The position numbers and the translations under genes are program-made. Source: Periweissella cryptocerci (GTDB taxonomy: Bacteria; Bacillota; Bacilli; Lactobacillales; Lactobacillaceae). From it: a DNA stretch of 64,000 nucleotides. Of the stretch, positions 45,877-55,844 are shown piece by piece. The notes beneath the pieces were generated by a model that was not told the DNA's origin, ran no database searches, and was given only the letters and a program-made list of their open reading frames with translations. The DNA is taken from positions 868,001-932,000 of the forward strand of contig NZ_CP037940.1 in NCBI RefSeq assembly GCF_004358325.1, read 5' to 3'. Within the stretch, counting starts at the first letter, position 1, and the number at the start of each line of letters is the position of its first letter.

Positions 45877-48123
45877 CTATTTCACTTTAACCTTCTTAAC
45901 CGTCTTAGTTGCTAAGCCATTGTCATGCGTGTTCTGCACGACTAACTTAAGCTTGGTTTTCTTTGTGATTTTCTTCTTCAATTTAAACTTAACTTTTTTG
46001 TTTTTCACGTCCTTCTTCAACGTAAAGATTTTGACAACTTTCTTTCCGTTATAGACTGTGATTGTCGCACCTTGCTTGGCGGTCAATTTACCGGTCAATT
46101 GCTTCTTTTTGACCGTGAAGTTTTTCGCGGTAATCGCAGGTGAAACAGCGACTTTCCGTGCGATACTTGCCGCTTGGTGAATCACGTATGCTTCATCTGG
46201 GCGATCCACACTGAACTTAACTTGTTGGTTCTTCGCCAATTTCTTGGTGAAATTCAGTTTGAATTTACCGTTTTTGTCCGTCTTGGTTTGACCGATTGCC
46301 TTGCCGTTGACGGTTGCTTTGACGGTTACTCCATTGACGACTTTGCCTTTGATTTGACCTTGCGCATACTTGTGTAAATGATATGTTTGCTTGCCATTCA
46401 GATTTACGGCGTACTTCGCAATGCTAGTTTTACTGATCATTTCATTCAGTTCTTTAGTTAAAATCGCCAGCTGGTCGTAATCGAGTTTCGTAGCTTTCAA
46501 AGCTTGCTGTAATTGCGCCCGTTTCTTGGCGACTTGTGTGTTACCATCACCGTTTTTGTCGAGTTCACGTTTGACTGCGGTCGTTGCTTGGTTGGTGGCG
46601 GTAGTTTTGTAGTTTGTTACAGTCGTTTGCAATTTCGCAAGTAAGCTATCAATTTGTGCATAATCTTTGTTTTGCATCGCCGTGTTCAAGTCATTGATGG
46701 CCTTTTTAACGGCGGGGTCGTTTTTGCCTGTTGTGCCAATTTGACTCGTGGCACTAGTTACGGCTTGGTTGATACTGGTATCCAACGCCGTATACAGGTT
46801 CGCCAACAATCCTGGGAGATCCGCCAGATTAGCGTCGGGATTTGTTAGCGCTTCGTTTAGTGCGGTAATCGCCGCACTAATGGCAGCGGTGGTGGTCACA
46901 TTAGTTGGAATTCCTGTCACGACTTGTTGGGCGGCTGTCTTCACATTACTCTTATAAGTGGTCACGGCCGCTTGCATGTTTTCTAACACCCCCGCAATTC
47001 CAGTGTAATCACGAGTTTGCATTGCTATGTCCAAGTCATTGATGGCTTTTTTAACATCGGCGTCGTTTCTACCAGCCGTGCCAATTTGACTTGTGGAACT
47101 GGTGATTGCTTGATTGATACTGCCGTTTATTGCCGCATACAGATTCGCTGCCAAAGCTGAAGTCGTATCTTTGTTCAGTTCAAACTTTGGGACGGCTTGC
47201 TCGAGCTCGGCAGCCAGTGATGTAATTTCCGGATTACTAAGCATGGCTGGCACATTTCGACTTAATTGCAACGCCACTAAGGCATGCTTATACTTAGCAA
47301 AATAAATCGCCTTGTTCGCAATAATTGTTAATGTTTTAACGTTGAGAGATGTTGCGAACGTATTGATGCTTTTTTCCCAGTCTTTAACAGGTTCAGTACT
47401 ACCATAATTTACATTGTCTTTATATTGAACAGCACTTCCAACTACATAGAGCGCGTCATAATTATTTAATTGAACTGCCCCACCTAAACTTATCGATTGC
47501 AATCCGGTCAAACCAGCGAATGCACCAATTTCAAGGTTTTCCAAATTAAGATCAATCAAATTTAAGCTCTCTAAATTACTCATCCCCGCAAACGTGTTCG
47601 ACGCAATTGTAGTAATCTGATGCGTCGCCCCCTGGTCATTACCGATGTCTAAAACAACTAAATTACGGAGTGCGCTAATTCCCATAAGATTCTGAACGCT
47701 ATACTCCGTTTCATTGAACAATTCTAATATTTTAACTTGCTCTAGCACACCCCGCACAGCATTTTCATCGGTTGAGCTATTCAATGCGTCGTAATACTTG
47801 GTATTCTTATTTGCAGCATCTAACTCAGCGAGGGACTTTCTCGGATTACTCGTGGTAGTTTGTCCACACTTGTAAATGGCGGCCCGCAAATTAGCATCCG
47901 GAATCAAATTGGCAAAGGCACGTCCTTCCCCAATGTTACGATAATCCATTGTGTCCGCCCGCCCTGCTTTAATCTGCGCCCTCGGGGTCGACTGTTTAGC
48001 ACGCGTAGTTATCGTTGTCTTGGGCGATGTCACTGTGTCGGCCAAAGCCATGACTGGTGTGACCGCCGTTGAGACTACCATCAGCGAGGCTAAGCCCAGT
48101 GAGGCGATTGCTTGTTTTTTCAT
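45877..48123 (-). CDS. Large secreted LRR protein with helical repeats and Ig-like end
   Basis: 748 residues. The signal peptide is about 1-30 (cleaved near ALA-DT). An internalin-like cap (FANLIPDANLRAAIYKCGQ) and a short LRR block (about 130-235, AGMSNLESLNLIDLNLENLE) come next. Three related helical repeats of about 90 residues follow (around 310-570, each with TSQIGT or similar, VKKAINDLDIAM and a Tyr near the end), then beta-rich units (NGVTVKATVNGKAIGQTKTD) and a lysine-rich tail ending KKVKVK. There is no sortase motif; the basic tail may hold it to wall polymers. GAGGACAAACAC precedes the start. Confidence 0.8.
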   Translation of the reverse strand: MKKQAIASLGLASLMVVSTAVTPVMALADTVTSPKTTITTRAKQSTPRAQIKAGRADTMDYRNIGEGRAFANLIPDANLRAAIYKCGQTTTSNPRKSLAELDAANKNTKYYDALNSSTDENAVRGVLEQVKILELFNETEYSVQNLMGISALRNLVVLDIGNDQGATHQITTIASNTFAGMSNLESLNLIDLNLENLEIGAFAGLTGLQSISLGGAVQLNNYDALYVVGSAVQYKDNVNYGSTEPVKDWEKSINTFATSLNVKTLTIIANKAIYFAKYKHALVALQLSRNVPAMLSNPEITSLAAELEQAVPKFELNKDTTSALAANLYAAINGSINQAITSSTSQIGTAGRNDADVKKAINDLDIAMQTRDYTGIAGVLENMQAAVTTYKSNVKTAAQQVVTGIPTNVTTTAAISAAITALNEALTNPDANLADLPGLLANLYTALDTSINQAVTSATSQIGTTGKNDPAVKKAINDLNTAMQNKDYAQIDSLLAKLQTTVTNYKTTATNQATTAVKRELDKNGDGNTQVAKKRAQLQQALKATKLDYDQLAILTKELNEMISKTSIAKYAVNLNGKQTYHLHKYAQGQIKGKVVNGVTVKATVNGKAIGQTKTDKNGKFKLNFTKKLAKNQQVKFSVDRPDEAYVIHQAASIARKVAVSPAITAKNFTVKKKQLTGKLTAKQGATITVYNGKKVVKIFTLKKDVKNKKVKFKLKKKITKKTKLKLVVQNTHDNGLATKTVKKVKVK

Positions 48124-48250
48124 GTGTTTGTCCTCATTTCAGATAATTTTCTTTAACTATAATTTTCGCAAAATAATTTGAAGATTTATTAGATGAAACC
48201 TTGTATAAACAACCGTTAATTTCGTCAATTAGCTGTTGTTAGTAATAAAT

Positions 48251-48297
48251 AAGCACCAGCAATTACACCCACATTTGAGCATAATTACTGGTGCTTT
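48251..48297. terminator. Intrinsic terminator
   Basis: AAGCACCAGCAATTA pairs with TAATTACTGGTGCTT with one mismatch. It lies between the LRR genes and would end the leftward transcript from 48381-52565. Confidence 0.8.
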
Positions 48298-48380
48298 ATT
48301 TATCTTTGGTGGTTATTCAGTTGATTAAGGCGAATATAGCAATCACTAAATTCATCAATCCATATCCACCTAGAACGCAC

Positions 48381-50348
48381 TCATGCTTTACGTTTCTTAC
48401 CAAACATCGCGATGCCGACTAAGCCGACAAGTAATGTGCCCCCTAAGATTGGCAGTACCACGTTTTTAACGATACCCGATTTTGGCAAAATGCCATCATC
48501 ATTGGTTGTGGTCGTCGTGGTCGTTGTTACTGTTCTAGTAGCTGTTGGCGTCGCTTTTGGCGTTGACTTTACTGCGCCACCAGACACTGGCAAGCTAGTT
48601 GGTGCCTTCACCGGTTTCTTAGTCGACGTCGTTTTCGCTGGTGTTTTATCCGTAGCTGTGTTGGCACCGGTATCAATATTTGTACCTGGCACTACATTTG
48701 GGATAGGGTCTGGAACCGCCGGCGTTGTTGGTGTCGTTACTACCGGTGTATCCACTACTGGGGTAGTTTCTTCATAGACAAATTTATAGCTACGCCCAGC
48801 ATTATCTTGATAATCAATCGCTGAACCAATTATTTTGTTATCAAGTTGTTCCCACGTGTAGTCGCCAACCGCCCGGGTCATGTCAGTTACACTACCGAAA
48901 AGTCCCTTTAAGTTATAACCATCAATCAGGTATGGACGGAGTGTCAAATAGTCACCAATGAATCCACTAAATTCTTGGGGTGCTGCCAACTCGTTATCGT
49001 CACCATCGACCGTATATACTGTAAATGTGGGGGTTGCACTGCGGAATTGGAAGACAACTTGCTGTTGACCCATCGTCAATGTTCCGTTAGCTGTGCCTGC
49101 AATTAATTGGCCAGCGCTATACCCTGCGATTTGTGGTAATTTCGCCCCATATGAATCGCCTACTCGACCAGTACTTGTATATGGAACAACGGCGTCTCCG
49201 TTCGCATCTGTGATAATTTCATTATTATTTTGGTCGACGTATTTGTATTCCACCGCCCCACCGATCGCCCATTTAGTAGCTTGCGTTCTGAAATTACAAT
49301 CACTATTAATTTGATTAACGAACATCGTCGCTAGATCAATATCATCAGCGGTCACCGGAATCACGACTCCACCCGGGTTCATATCTTCAAAAAATTGTAA
49401 ATCTTCACCAAAATCATCACTGAAGTTACTTACATAAATTGTTTCGGCATATGGTAGCCAAGCAAAACCCGCTGCCCATTCTTTTAGATTTGGCAAATCA
49501 ATTAATTTAAGGGTTTTGATAATATTTCCATCGAGCCATTCGCCACCTAGCGTCTCCAACAATGGTAAATTAATAAAGTTAACCGTTGCTAAACTTGGCA
49601 CATTCTCAAATAAATCTTCCCCAACAACAACTAATGATTTCAGGTTAATCAAGTTAACTTCTGCTAAATTCGGACAATTATAGAAACTATCCCCGCCAAT
49701 AATTTGAAAACTATCCAAGTTAATTAAATTCAAACTTTTGATACCGGTATCTGAGAACGCGTAACTACCAATCGTTGTTAACTTTTGCAAATTATCAAAA
49801 TCAACATTCAATAAATTTTCACTACTAGAAAAAACAGCCTTCCCCAGTATTTCTAAATTAGGTAACGTTTTTAAATCCGCATTAGTAAGGGCATCAATAT
49901 TTTGAAATGCGCCATCGCCAATTGCTTGAATATCATTAAAGTCGGCTGAAAAAGTTAAATTACCATCCCAGTTATCATCTGGATCAAAATTATCATAATT
50001 AAAATCCACCAAGGTTGGGCGTCCCTTAATTTGTTCAATAATAAAATCACTTCGAACAAATGTATGCGCGATGCCATTACGGGTTGCCTTCTTCGCTGCC
50101 GTTTTGGCGTTTTTATTCGCCGCCGTAATAGCTTGCGTAGTAATTGCTTTTACGCGTTTTTTATCTGTCTTAACTTGCTTACTGGCGACGCTATCAGTTT
50201 TAGCCGCAGTATCTGCCAATACTAATGGGGTTGCCCCAAGCCCACCAACAAGAGTCATCGTTGTCAAACCAGCATACATCAATTGTTTGCCGCGTTTAGG
50301 TAATCCATTGCCGTTTATTTTATTAATTCGCTTATTGTCTTTTCGCAT
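48381..50348 (-). CDS. BspA-type LRR wall-anchored protein (LPKSG)
   Basis: 655 residues. The signal peptide carries the family motif LMYAGLTTMTLVGGLGATP and is cleaved near VLA-DT. A lysine-rich linker, about seven BspA-type repeats (about 120-315) and two MucBP-like domains (about 355-430 and 440-525) follow. The Thr/Pro/Val-rich spanner contains an internal LPVSG and a run of eight threonines. LPKSG near residue 621, a hydrophobic helix and KKRKA form the sorting signal. GAGGATTAACAC precedes the ATG. It lies 34 bases from the paralogue upstream, so the two may be one operon. Confidence 0.9.
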   Translation of the reverse strand: MRKDNKRINKINGNGLPKRGKQLMYAGLTTMTLVGGLGATPLVLADTAAKTDSVASKQVKTDKKRVKAITTQAITAANKNAKTAAKKATRNGIAHTFVRSDFIIEQIKGRPTLVDFNYDNFDPDDNWDGNLTFSADFNDIQAIGDGAFQNIDALTNADLKTLPNLEILGKAVFSSSENLLNVDFDNLQKLTTIGSYAFSDTGIKSLNLINLDSFQIIGGDSFYNCPNLAEVNLINLKSLVVVGEDLFENVPSLATVNFINLPLLETLGGEWLDGNIIKTLKLIDLPNLKEWAAGFAWLPYAETIYVSNFSDDFGEDLQFFEDMNPGGVVIPVTADDIDLATMFVNQINSDCNFRTQATKWAIGGAVEYKYVDQNNNEIITDANGDAVVPYTSTGRVGDSYGAKLPQIAGYSAGQLIAGTANGTLTMGQQQVVFQFRSATPTFTVYTVDGDDNELAAPQEFSGFIGDYLTLRPYLIDGYNLKGLFGSVTDMTRAVGDYTWEQLDNKIIGSAIDYQDNAGRSYKFVYEETTPVVDTPVVTTPTTPAVPDPIPNVVPGTNIDTGANTATDKTPAKTTSTKKPVKAPTSLPVSGGAVKSTPKATPTATRTVTTTTTTTTNDDGILPKSGIVKNVVLPILGGTLLVGLVGIAMFGKKRKA

Positions 50349-50381
50349 GTGTTAATCCTCTATTTATTTAGTATCATTACC

Positions 50382-52565
50382 CTATTTTTTATCGTTGAAC
50401 TGTAATTTATTTTTCTTAGCAAAGGCATATAGTCCAATCAAACCGATCAGCACCGTTGCTCCAAAAACTGGTAACCAGTAACTTTTATCAGTTCCTGATT
50501 GTGGTAAATTCGCTTTACTAGCGGTACCGGCTTTGCCATTTGCACGCGCAACTGCACCACGGCGCGTACCAGCAGCGTTGTTAGGTGTGTTAGTCGACTT
50601 AGATGAAATTTTGCCACCACTTACCGTTTGTTTGCCACCCGCAACGCTGTGTCGACCACCACTAACATTAGCTTCGCCGCCTGACACAGGAAGATTCGTT
50701 GGTGTGTTACCACTGCTTGGCTTTTTATTACCATTTGCCGTGCTATTACCACCGGTGTTTGCAGTTGTCGTAGGTTTTGATGTTGGGTTAGGCGTTGACT
50801 GACTAGGCTTGTTACTACCATTATTGTTATTTGTTCCTGTCGATGGCTGACTTGGCTTATTATTCGTTGAATTATTGTCGTTATTAGTTTGATTACCTGA
50901 CGCTGGCTTATCTGTTGTTTTTGCTTTCTTGGTAAAGACCAGCTTGTAGCTTCGGCCATTGTTATCGCCGTATTTTACTTCTGTGCCGATTAAATTATGC
51001 ACAGTTGCCCATGCAAAATCTTGGACAGCACGTGAAAGCGTCGCTGAACTCCCGTAAAGTTCCTTGAAATCATAGTCCGAAAACGCACTAGCATTCGCAG
51101 CGATAAGTGAATTCGGGTCAAGCGTCAATTTTTCATCAGCATAACCACCGAATTGTTGTGCCGGAATGATTTCATTATCTTTATCATCAACATAGTAGAC
51201 GGTAAAATCAGCCCCGATGCTACGCTTATATTGCAACGTTACTTCTTGCCATAATTCGTTGTAACGACCGCTATTACTATCTTCGTAAATAGTTGGTTTA
51301 TCATAGCCAGCAATCGTTAGGGCACCTAATGAACCTATCTTATATGAGTTACCCAATTTACCGTATTGTTGCTGTGGGTCAACTGGCTTGTTATTAACAT
51401 CCGTTGTTAATTCCTTACCATCCTGATCAACGTACTTCAATGTGACAGTTGCTGGAATATACCAAGCACTTTTTAGCCCAAATTGTGCCTCGTTGATTCT
51501 ATCGACAAATCGTTCCGCCACTGCCAGATCATCTGCACTGTTTGGAATTACTTGTCCACGTGGCGTAATATATTGGCAGACATTGTAGTCAATGTTTACG
51601 GTTGGATTAATGTTGTTGAGAAAAATCTGGTGTAAATCAGGTAATTCAGGTCCGCCATTACTATAGTAGGCTTCACCGAATGCACCTGAAGTAATTTTGG
51701 CTAAACTAGGTAAATTCTCTAGCTTCGTCGTTTTAATACCAGCTACTACATAAAAAGCGCGCTCGCCAATTGTTGTTAAATTGTCTAAGTTACTAAGGGT
51801 AACCGTATCTAGTTGCGAATCACTGCCAATAGTTACGCTGAATGCGTTTTTCCCAATTGTTGTTAAAGCATTTAAATTGCTTAAATTGACCGATTTCAAA
51901 TTAGGACATGAACTAAATGCTTGGTCACCAATTGTGGTTAATGCTTCTAAGCCATCAAGGTTAACTTCTGTCAATTGAGTTCCACCGAACGCATTGCTAT
52001 TAATGTACACAAGGTTTGTTAACGGGCTAAGATCAAGTTCAGTTAGACCGGTGTTTGCAAATGCGCTATTTCCAATGCTTTGTAAATCGGATAAATTAGT
52101 GAAATCAATATTTTTTAATGCGGGATAATAAGAAAAAACACCACCAAATATACTAGTTACACCGGTAAAATCACCTGCTTTAAACTTAAGCACACCATCC
52201 CAGTCTGCATTATTCATTTTTGTCTTCCCAGTAGCGCTGAGACCCTGGATTTGTGATGATGTTGTTGTATAGGTGAAATCATCATGCCCGAACGTGTACG
52301 AAACCGTATCGCGTGCTTCCTTAGCTTTATCAGCTTGTTTTTCGGCGTTCGCTTGTGGAGCGACGTTGGTACTAAAATCACTGTTCACCGGTCGCGTCTT
52401 ACCTGCAGGGCCTATGGTTTCTGTAATTGTTGTCGTAGTAGTTGTAGTGACTTGGTCAGCCAAAACAGATGGTGCCGCTCCTATGCCCCCAAGCACCGTC
52501 ATCGTGGCAAGACCGGTATACATCCATCGTTTGTTACTTTTATGTTGTCTCAATCCTTTTTCCAT
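50382..52565 (-). CDS. BspA-type LRR wall-anchored protein (LPQSG)
   Basis: 727 residues from the ATG at 52565, eight bases after GGAG; the ATG at 52571 is too close. The signal motif is WMYTGLATMTVLGGIGAAP, cleaved near VLA-DQ. About eight BspA-type repeats (130-310) are followed by two MucBP-like domains (about 350-430 and 440-530) and an Asn/Ser/Pro-rich spanner. An internal LPVSGGEANVSGG region has three VSGG copies. LPQSG lies near 687. The tail after the membrane helix is longer than in its relatives (KKNKLQFNDKK). First gene of the pair with 48381-50348. Confidence 0.9.
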   Translation of the reverse strand: MEKGLRQHKSNKRWMYTGLATMTVLGGIGAAPSVLADQVTTTTTTTITETIGPAGKTRPVNSDFSTNVAPQANAEKQADKAKEARDTVSYTFGHDDFTYTTTSSQIQGLSATGKTKMNNADWDGVLKFKAGDFTGVTSIFGGVFSYYPALKNIDFTNLSDLQSIGNSAFANTGLTELDLSPLTNLVYINSNAFGGTQLTEVNLDGLEALTTIGDQAFSSCPNLKSVNLSNLNALTTIGKNAFSVTIGSDSQLDTVTLSNLDNLTTIGERAFYVVAGIKTTKLENLPSLAKITSGAFGEAYYSNGGPELPDLHQIFLNNINPTVNIDYNVCQYITPRGQVIPNSADDLAVAERFVDRINEAQFGLKSAWYIPATVTLKYVDQDGKELTTDVNNKPVDPQQQYGKLGNSYKIGSLGALTIAGYDKPTIYEDSNSGRYNELWQEVTLQYKRSIGADFTVYYVDDKDNEIIPAQQFGGYADEKLTLDPNSLIAANASAFSDYDFKELYGSSATLSRAVQDFAWATVHNLIGTEVKYGDNNGRSYKLVFTKKAKTTDKPASGNQTNNDNNSTNNKPSQPSTGTNNNNGSNKPSQSTPNPTSKPTTTANTGGNSTANGNKKPSSGNTPTNLPVSGGEANVSGGRHSVAGGKQTVSGGKISSKSTNTPNNAAGTRRGAVARANGKAGTASKANLPQSGTDKSYWLPVFGATVLIGLIGLYAFAKKNKLQFNDKK

Positions 52566-52796
52566 CTGCATTTCTCCAATATTTATTAAATTATTTCTAA
52601 TTTAATTTTACGAACTTAATGCGAAGAAAATATGCTCGACATCGGAATATACAGCGAAGTTTGCGAATAAATTTCAATTGCTTGATTTGCAAAAGTTTTG
52701 CTATGTAAAAAGTGTACTTGACGTGATGGCTGTTTTGCTTAATCAGCATCTAATGGGACTAACAAATGTAGTAACTATAAGCATTTTTAAACGGTT

Positions 52797-53188
52797 CTGT
52801 TTACTCCAACGTGGAATTGTCGTTTCTGTACTTTTCAATCAGCGAATTACCGAGGTTCTATTGTCAATGTTGTTTTTTTTCATGCTACTTCGTTCTGTGC
52901 TTGGAACCTGTTTTCCGCTGATTTGAGCATTATTCCCAAATAACGGAGTGCCGGTAAATTGCTTGGCGGGCGCAGCCTTTACACCGCGACTGGGGTGATA
53001 TGTGTGAAACACATGTCGCCGCTGAGGATAAGATGAGGAGTCTTAGGAATTTATTCCTTAGAGTCCCAGCTTATCCGAGTTTGCCAAGACCGCACTTTGG
53101 CTTGGCAATGGGCTTCCAGCGCGGTGCGCCAAGTAATTTACTGGCACGCAGTGGCCAATTCTATTCAATCCAAAGTCAGACGAAAAAG
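52797..53188. mobile_element. Dispersed three-hairpin element, full-length copy E
   Basis: About 390 bases with left end TACTCCAACGTGGAATTGTCG and right end AATCCAAAGTCAGACGA. Hairpins are GATATGTGT/ACACATGTC, GGATAAG/CTTATCC with inner stem, and TTGCCAAG/CTTGGCAA. It is closely similar to copy D along its whole length. It occupies most of the gap between the LRR genes and the Ig-repeat protein. Confidence 0.85.
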
Positions 53189-53265
53189 AGCCGCATTTTT
53201 AAACGCCTAAGAAAAACAAAAAAGCTATAGCCCGTAGACCATAACTTTCTTCAATTCCAAATAAT

Positions 53266-55302
53266 TCATTTTTTCTTCACCACAACAGTGCCTACCTTAT
53301 TCACGATTTTTCCGTTTGAGTTTTTCACTGTGTAAGTCACTTTGTAAGTGCCTGCTTTCTTCAAGCTCAATGATGTTGCTTTTTTTCCATTCACTTTGGT
53401 TATCTTCACTTTTGCTTTTAGATCACCATCGACTGTATCATTGGCTTGTGTGATAGCTGATTTAATCTTGAATTTTTTCTTGGATACTTTCACAGTGACT
53501 TTTTTAACTTTCAGCACGGGAGCATTCGCTTTGACGGTCACCATTTTAGTTACGGTGAATGTCTTGCCATTTGAATTCTTCAAGCTGTAGGTAACGCTGT
53601 ACTTCCCTGCTTTTTTCAAGCTTAATGCGCTTGCGGTTTTCCCATTGACCTTTATGATGACCACTTTTGCTTTTAGGTTCGCGCCATCTACCAAATCACT
53701 CGCTTGGGTGACAGCATTCACAATATTCAAGTTTCCTTTGCCATAATTTAGCGTGAGGTCTTTTACTGCAAGCGTCGGATTTGTCGCAACAACTGTCACT
53801 ATTCCGGTTGCAGTCGCGTTTTTGCCAAAACTGTTCGACAAGGTGTATTCGATTGTATAGGTGCCAGCTTTTTTCAAACTTAATGTTGAAGCTGCTTTCC
53901 CATTCACTTTGCTGATTTTCACTTTGTGTTTAATGTTGCCATCAATGACGTCGGTGGCAGTTGTGACGGCTGTTTGATGGTTGAAGTTCCCTGTGCCATG
54001 TGTAACCGAAACATTTTTGACGGCTAACGTTGGCGGTGTTTGCAGAGGAACAGGAATCGGGATCGTGGCACCTTTGACAAAGGCTAAACCATCCCACACA
54101 TATTCACCAGGTCTCAGCCCCTGCGTACTAGGACTACTCGTTTCAGCGACTGTTACAAATTTTGCGCCATTTCCTGTAGCTAGGGTGTAACTACCGTCTA
54201 CAAAGATACCATCAACATTTTTGACCTTTGCACCTTCGTTCAAGATAATTTTACCGTTGTTTCCACCAATTATCTTGCCATCGCCGGTACGTTCTAGTGC
54301 ACCGGTAGCGGTTAGTGTTAAGGTGTTGGCTCCAGTTGAAACTGTTTGGTTATTATGAACATACAGTTGGTGCTCCCTCGTCATTGTAATGTCTTCTGTC
54401 ATAGTAATATTGTCACTCGCATATATCACTCTAATCTCTGGCAATACTTTTGTGCTTTCCAGCATGGCCTTGAGTGCCCCGGACGTCCTTACTCTGAACT
54501 GGCCGCCTGCACCGATGTCTACTAAGTTGCCATCGCCTTCATTGGTCACTGTTCCACTGGAAACTACTATAAAGCCAAGGGCGCCAATTTTTAAGGTAGG
54601 CGCTGTATCAGAATTATTTCTCACCGTACCGCTATTTACGCGTATTACCGAATCTGGAGCTGCTTCAATAACTGTGGCATTCTCTGCGGTCACCGTTCCA
54701 CCATTCACATCCACAATGTCATTAGCCCTAATAACGGGGGAAGCCGATGTGCTTGTTATGATTGCGCCATTCTCAATATCCGCAGTACCCCATGCATATA
54801 TGAGGGGGCCATTACAACTATTGCCCGTCACTACACTAGAAACCGTTAAATTTCCGCTGACCAATGCACCCCCGCTTCCGGTGTTCTCTAATGTCAACTC
54901 ACCACCACTAATAACAAGCTCCGTACTGCTGGCATGAAAAGCGGTTCCACCGTCACCATTGATTGTTGCCGTTCCATTAATAACAAGGTTGATAACATCA
55001 TCATAATCAGTCCCTGAAAATCTTATGGCTCCACCATCATAATTCGTCAAAGTCAGCGTGTCCGTATCAGTGATCCACTCCCATGTCCCATTCCCCTTAC
55101 CATTCCCTCTTTGGTCAGTAGAAAGCGACACATCGCCGGGGCTACCAGTAACATTGATAGTTCCGCTCATCGCGCTCGCCGTTGTCGTAAACATCACCAG
55201 CATCACTACCGCAAGACCTAAACTTAAAAATACCGCACGTAAACTTCGGCAGGTCTTCAGCTTCCTGAGTGACGTTTGTTCAATTTTTAAATCCTTACTC
55301 AT
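53266..55302 (-). CDS. Secreted beta-helix protein with three Ig-like repeats
   Basis: 678 residues. A signal peptide with a long basic lead (about 1-45, cleaved near ASA-MS) is followed by a domain with DTDTLTLTNYDGGAIRFSGT, as in carbohydrate-binding or beta-helix surface proteins (about 65-330). Three tandem Ig-like units of about 80 residues come next (about 410-678). Each has D-x-V-D-G or D-G-N, K-V-x-I-x-K-V-N-G-K and L-S-L-K-K-A-G-x-Y. They resemble the repeats of Gram-positive surface proteins binding lysine-rich or glycan partners. No sortase signal; ends KVGTVVVKKK. GGAGGAAGAGAG precedes the ATG. Confidence 0.8.
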   Translation of the reverse strand: MSKDLKIEQTSLRKLKTCRSLRAVFLSLGLAVVMLVMFTTTASAMSGTINVTGSPGDVSLSTDQRGNGKGNGTWEWITDTDTLTLTNYDGGAIRFSGTDYDDVINLVINGTATINGDGGTAFHASSTELVISGGELTLENTGSGGALVSGNLTVSSVVTGNSCNGPLIYAWGTADIENGAIITSTSASPVIRANDIVDVNGGTVTAENATVIEAAPDSVIRVNSGTVRNNSDTAPTLKIGALGFIVVSSGTVTNEGDGNLVDIGAGGQFRVRTSGALKAMLESTKVLPEIRVIYASDNITMTEDITMTREHQLYVHNNQTVSTGANTLTLTATGALERTGDGKIIGGNNGKIILNEGAKVKNVDGIFVDGSYTLATGNGAKFVTVAETSSPSTQGLRPGEYVWDGLAFVKGATIPIPVPLQTPPTLAVKNVSVTHGTGNFNHQTAVTTATDVIDGNIKHKVKISKVNGKAASTLSLKKAGTYTIEYTLSNSFGKNATATGIVTVVATNPTLAVKDLTLNYGKGNLNIVNAVTQASDLVDGANLKAKVVIIKVNGKTASALSLKKAGKYSVTYSLKNSNGKTFTVTKMVTVKANAPVLKVKKVTVKVSKKKFKIKSAITQANDTVDGDLKAKVKITKVNGKKATSLSLKKAGTYKVTYTVKNSNGKIVNKVGTVVVKKK

Positions 55303-55735
55303 CTCTCTTCCTCCGTTCTTCTTATCATAGAAATAAAAGTAATCATTATCATCAAATGTTAATTGCCTAATATCAATTTTCCCATCATGATCAGTACGAT
55401 TTTTATCCTTAAATAAAATTTCCAGATTTGTTTATCGCGTTTCAGCTAACCAGTAAAACTACTGATAACAATGAATTGTTATGCGTTTTACACCTCCAAT
55501 TTTCACTGATTTTTATATACACATTATACTTCCGCTTCGATTTCCCATGTTGAATGCAGTGCATATTCACAACAAAGTCACATTTGCGTCACAAACTGCT
55601 ACTTGGCAGGTCTTTTTCATTATTTATTGCTAATGAGCACATCATAATATTTCCAAAGAAGCTGCATAGTCGCACAGCCAGCTACGTTAATTCAGCGAAC
55701 TGTCGTCATGAGTGGTTGAGTTTGTTTTTGATTGC
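55303..55735. other. AT-rich intergenic region, no gene supported
   Basis: It holds the presumed promoter of the Ig-repeat gene near 55330-55400. The plus-strand frames do not show convincing starts. The last bases before the terminator at 55736 and up to 55842 include a short minus-strand frame (KATKSAYPAKTKR, about 55796-55837) that could be the end of a lost toxin. Confidence 0.35.
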
Positions 55736-55772
55736 AAAAAAGAACATCTGCTAGAATTACGGCGGATGTTCG
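55736..55772 (-). terminator. Terminator at the left end of the immunity array
   Basis: GAACATCTGC pairs with GCGGATGTTC; the minus strand ends in T6. It is the last stop for leftward transcription out of the array. Confidence 0.75.
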
Positions 55773-55844
55773 AGTAGAACAAACAGTTTGTTAGCGCTTT
55801 GTCTTAGCAGGGTAAGCACTTTTTGTGGCTTTGAACTGACTAAA

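Noticed and set aside
7380..52565. Inner LPxSG motifs as true sortase sites
   Set aside because: No hydrophobic helix or basic tail follows them. They are noted as a finding but not annotated as sorting signals.
54389..54937. 182-codon plus-strand frame opposite the Ig-repeat surface protein
   Set aside because: It is the shadow of a repetitive Thr/Val-rich gene whose own start, signal peptide and repeats are clear.
53266..55302. Autotransporter or pectate lyase for the beta-helix protein
   Set aside because: No catalytic residues or transporter domain; the Ig repeats and Gram-positive signal peptide fit a surface protein.
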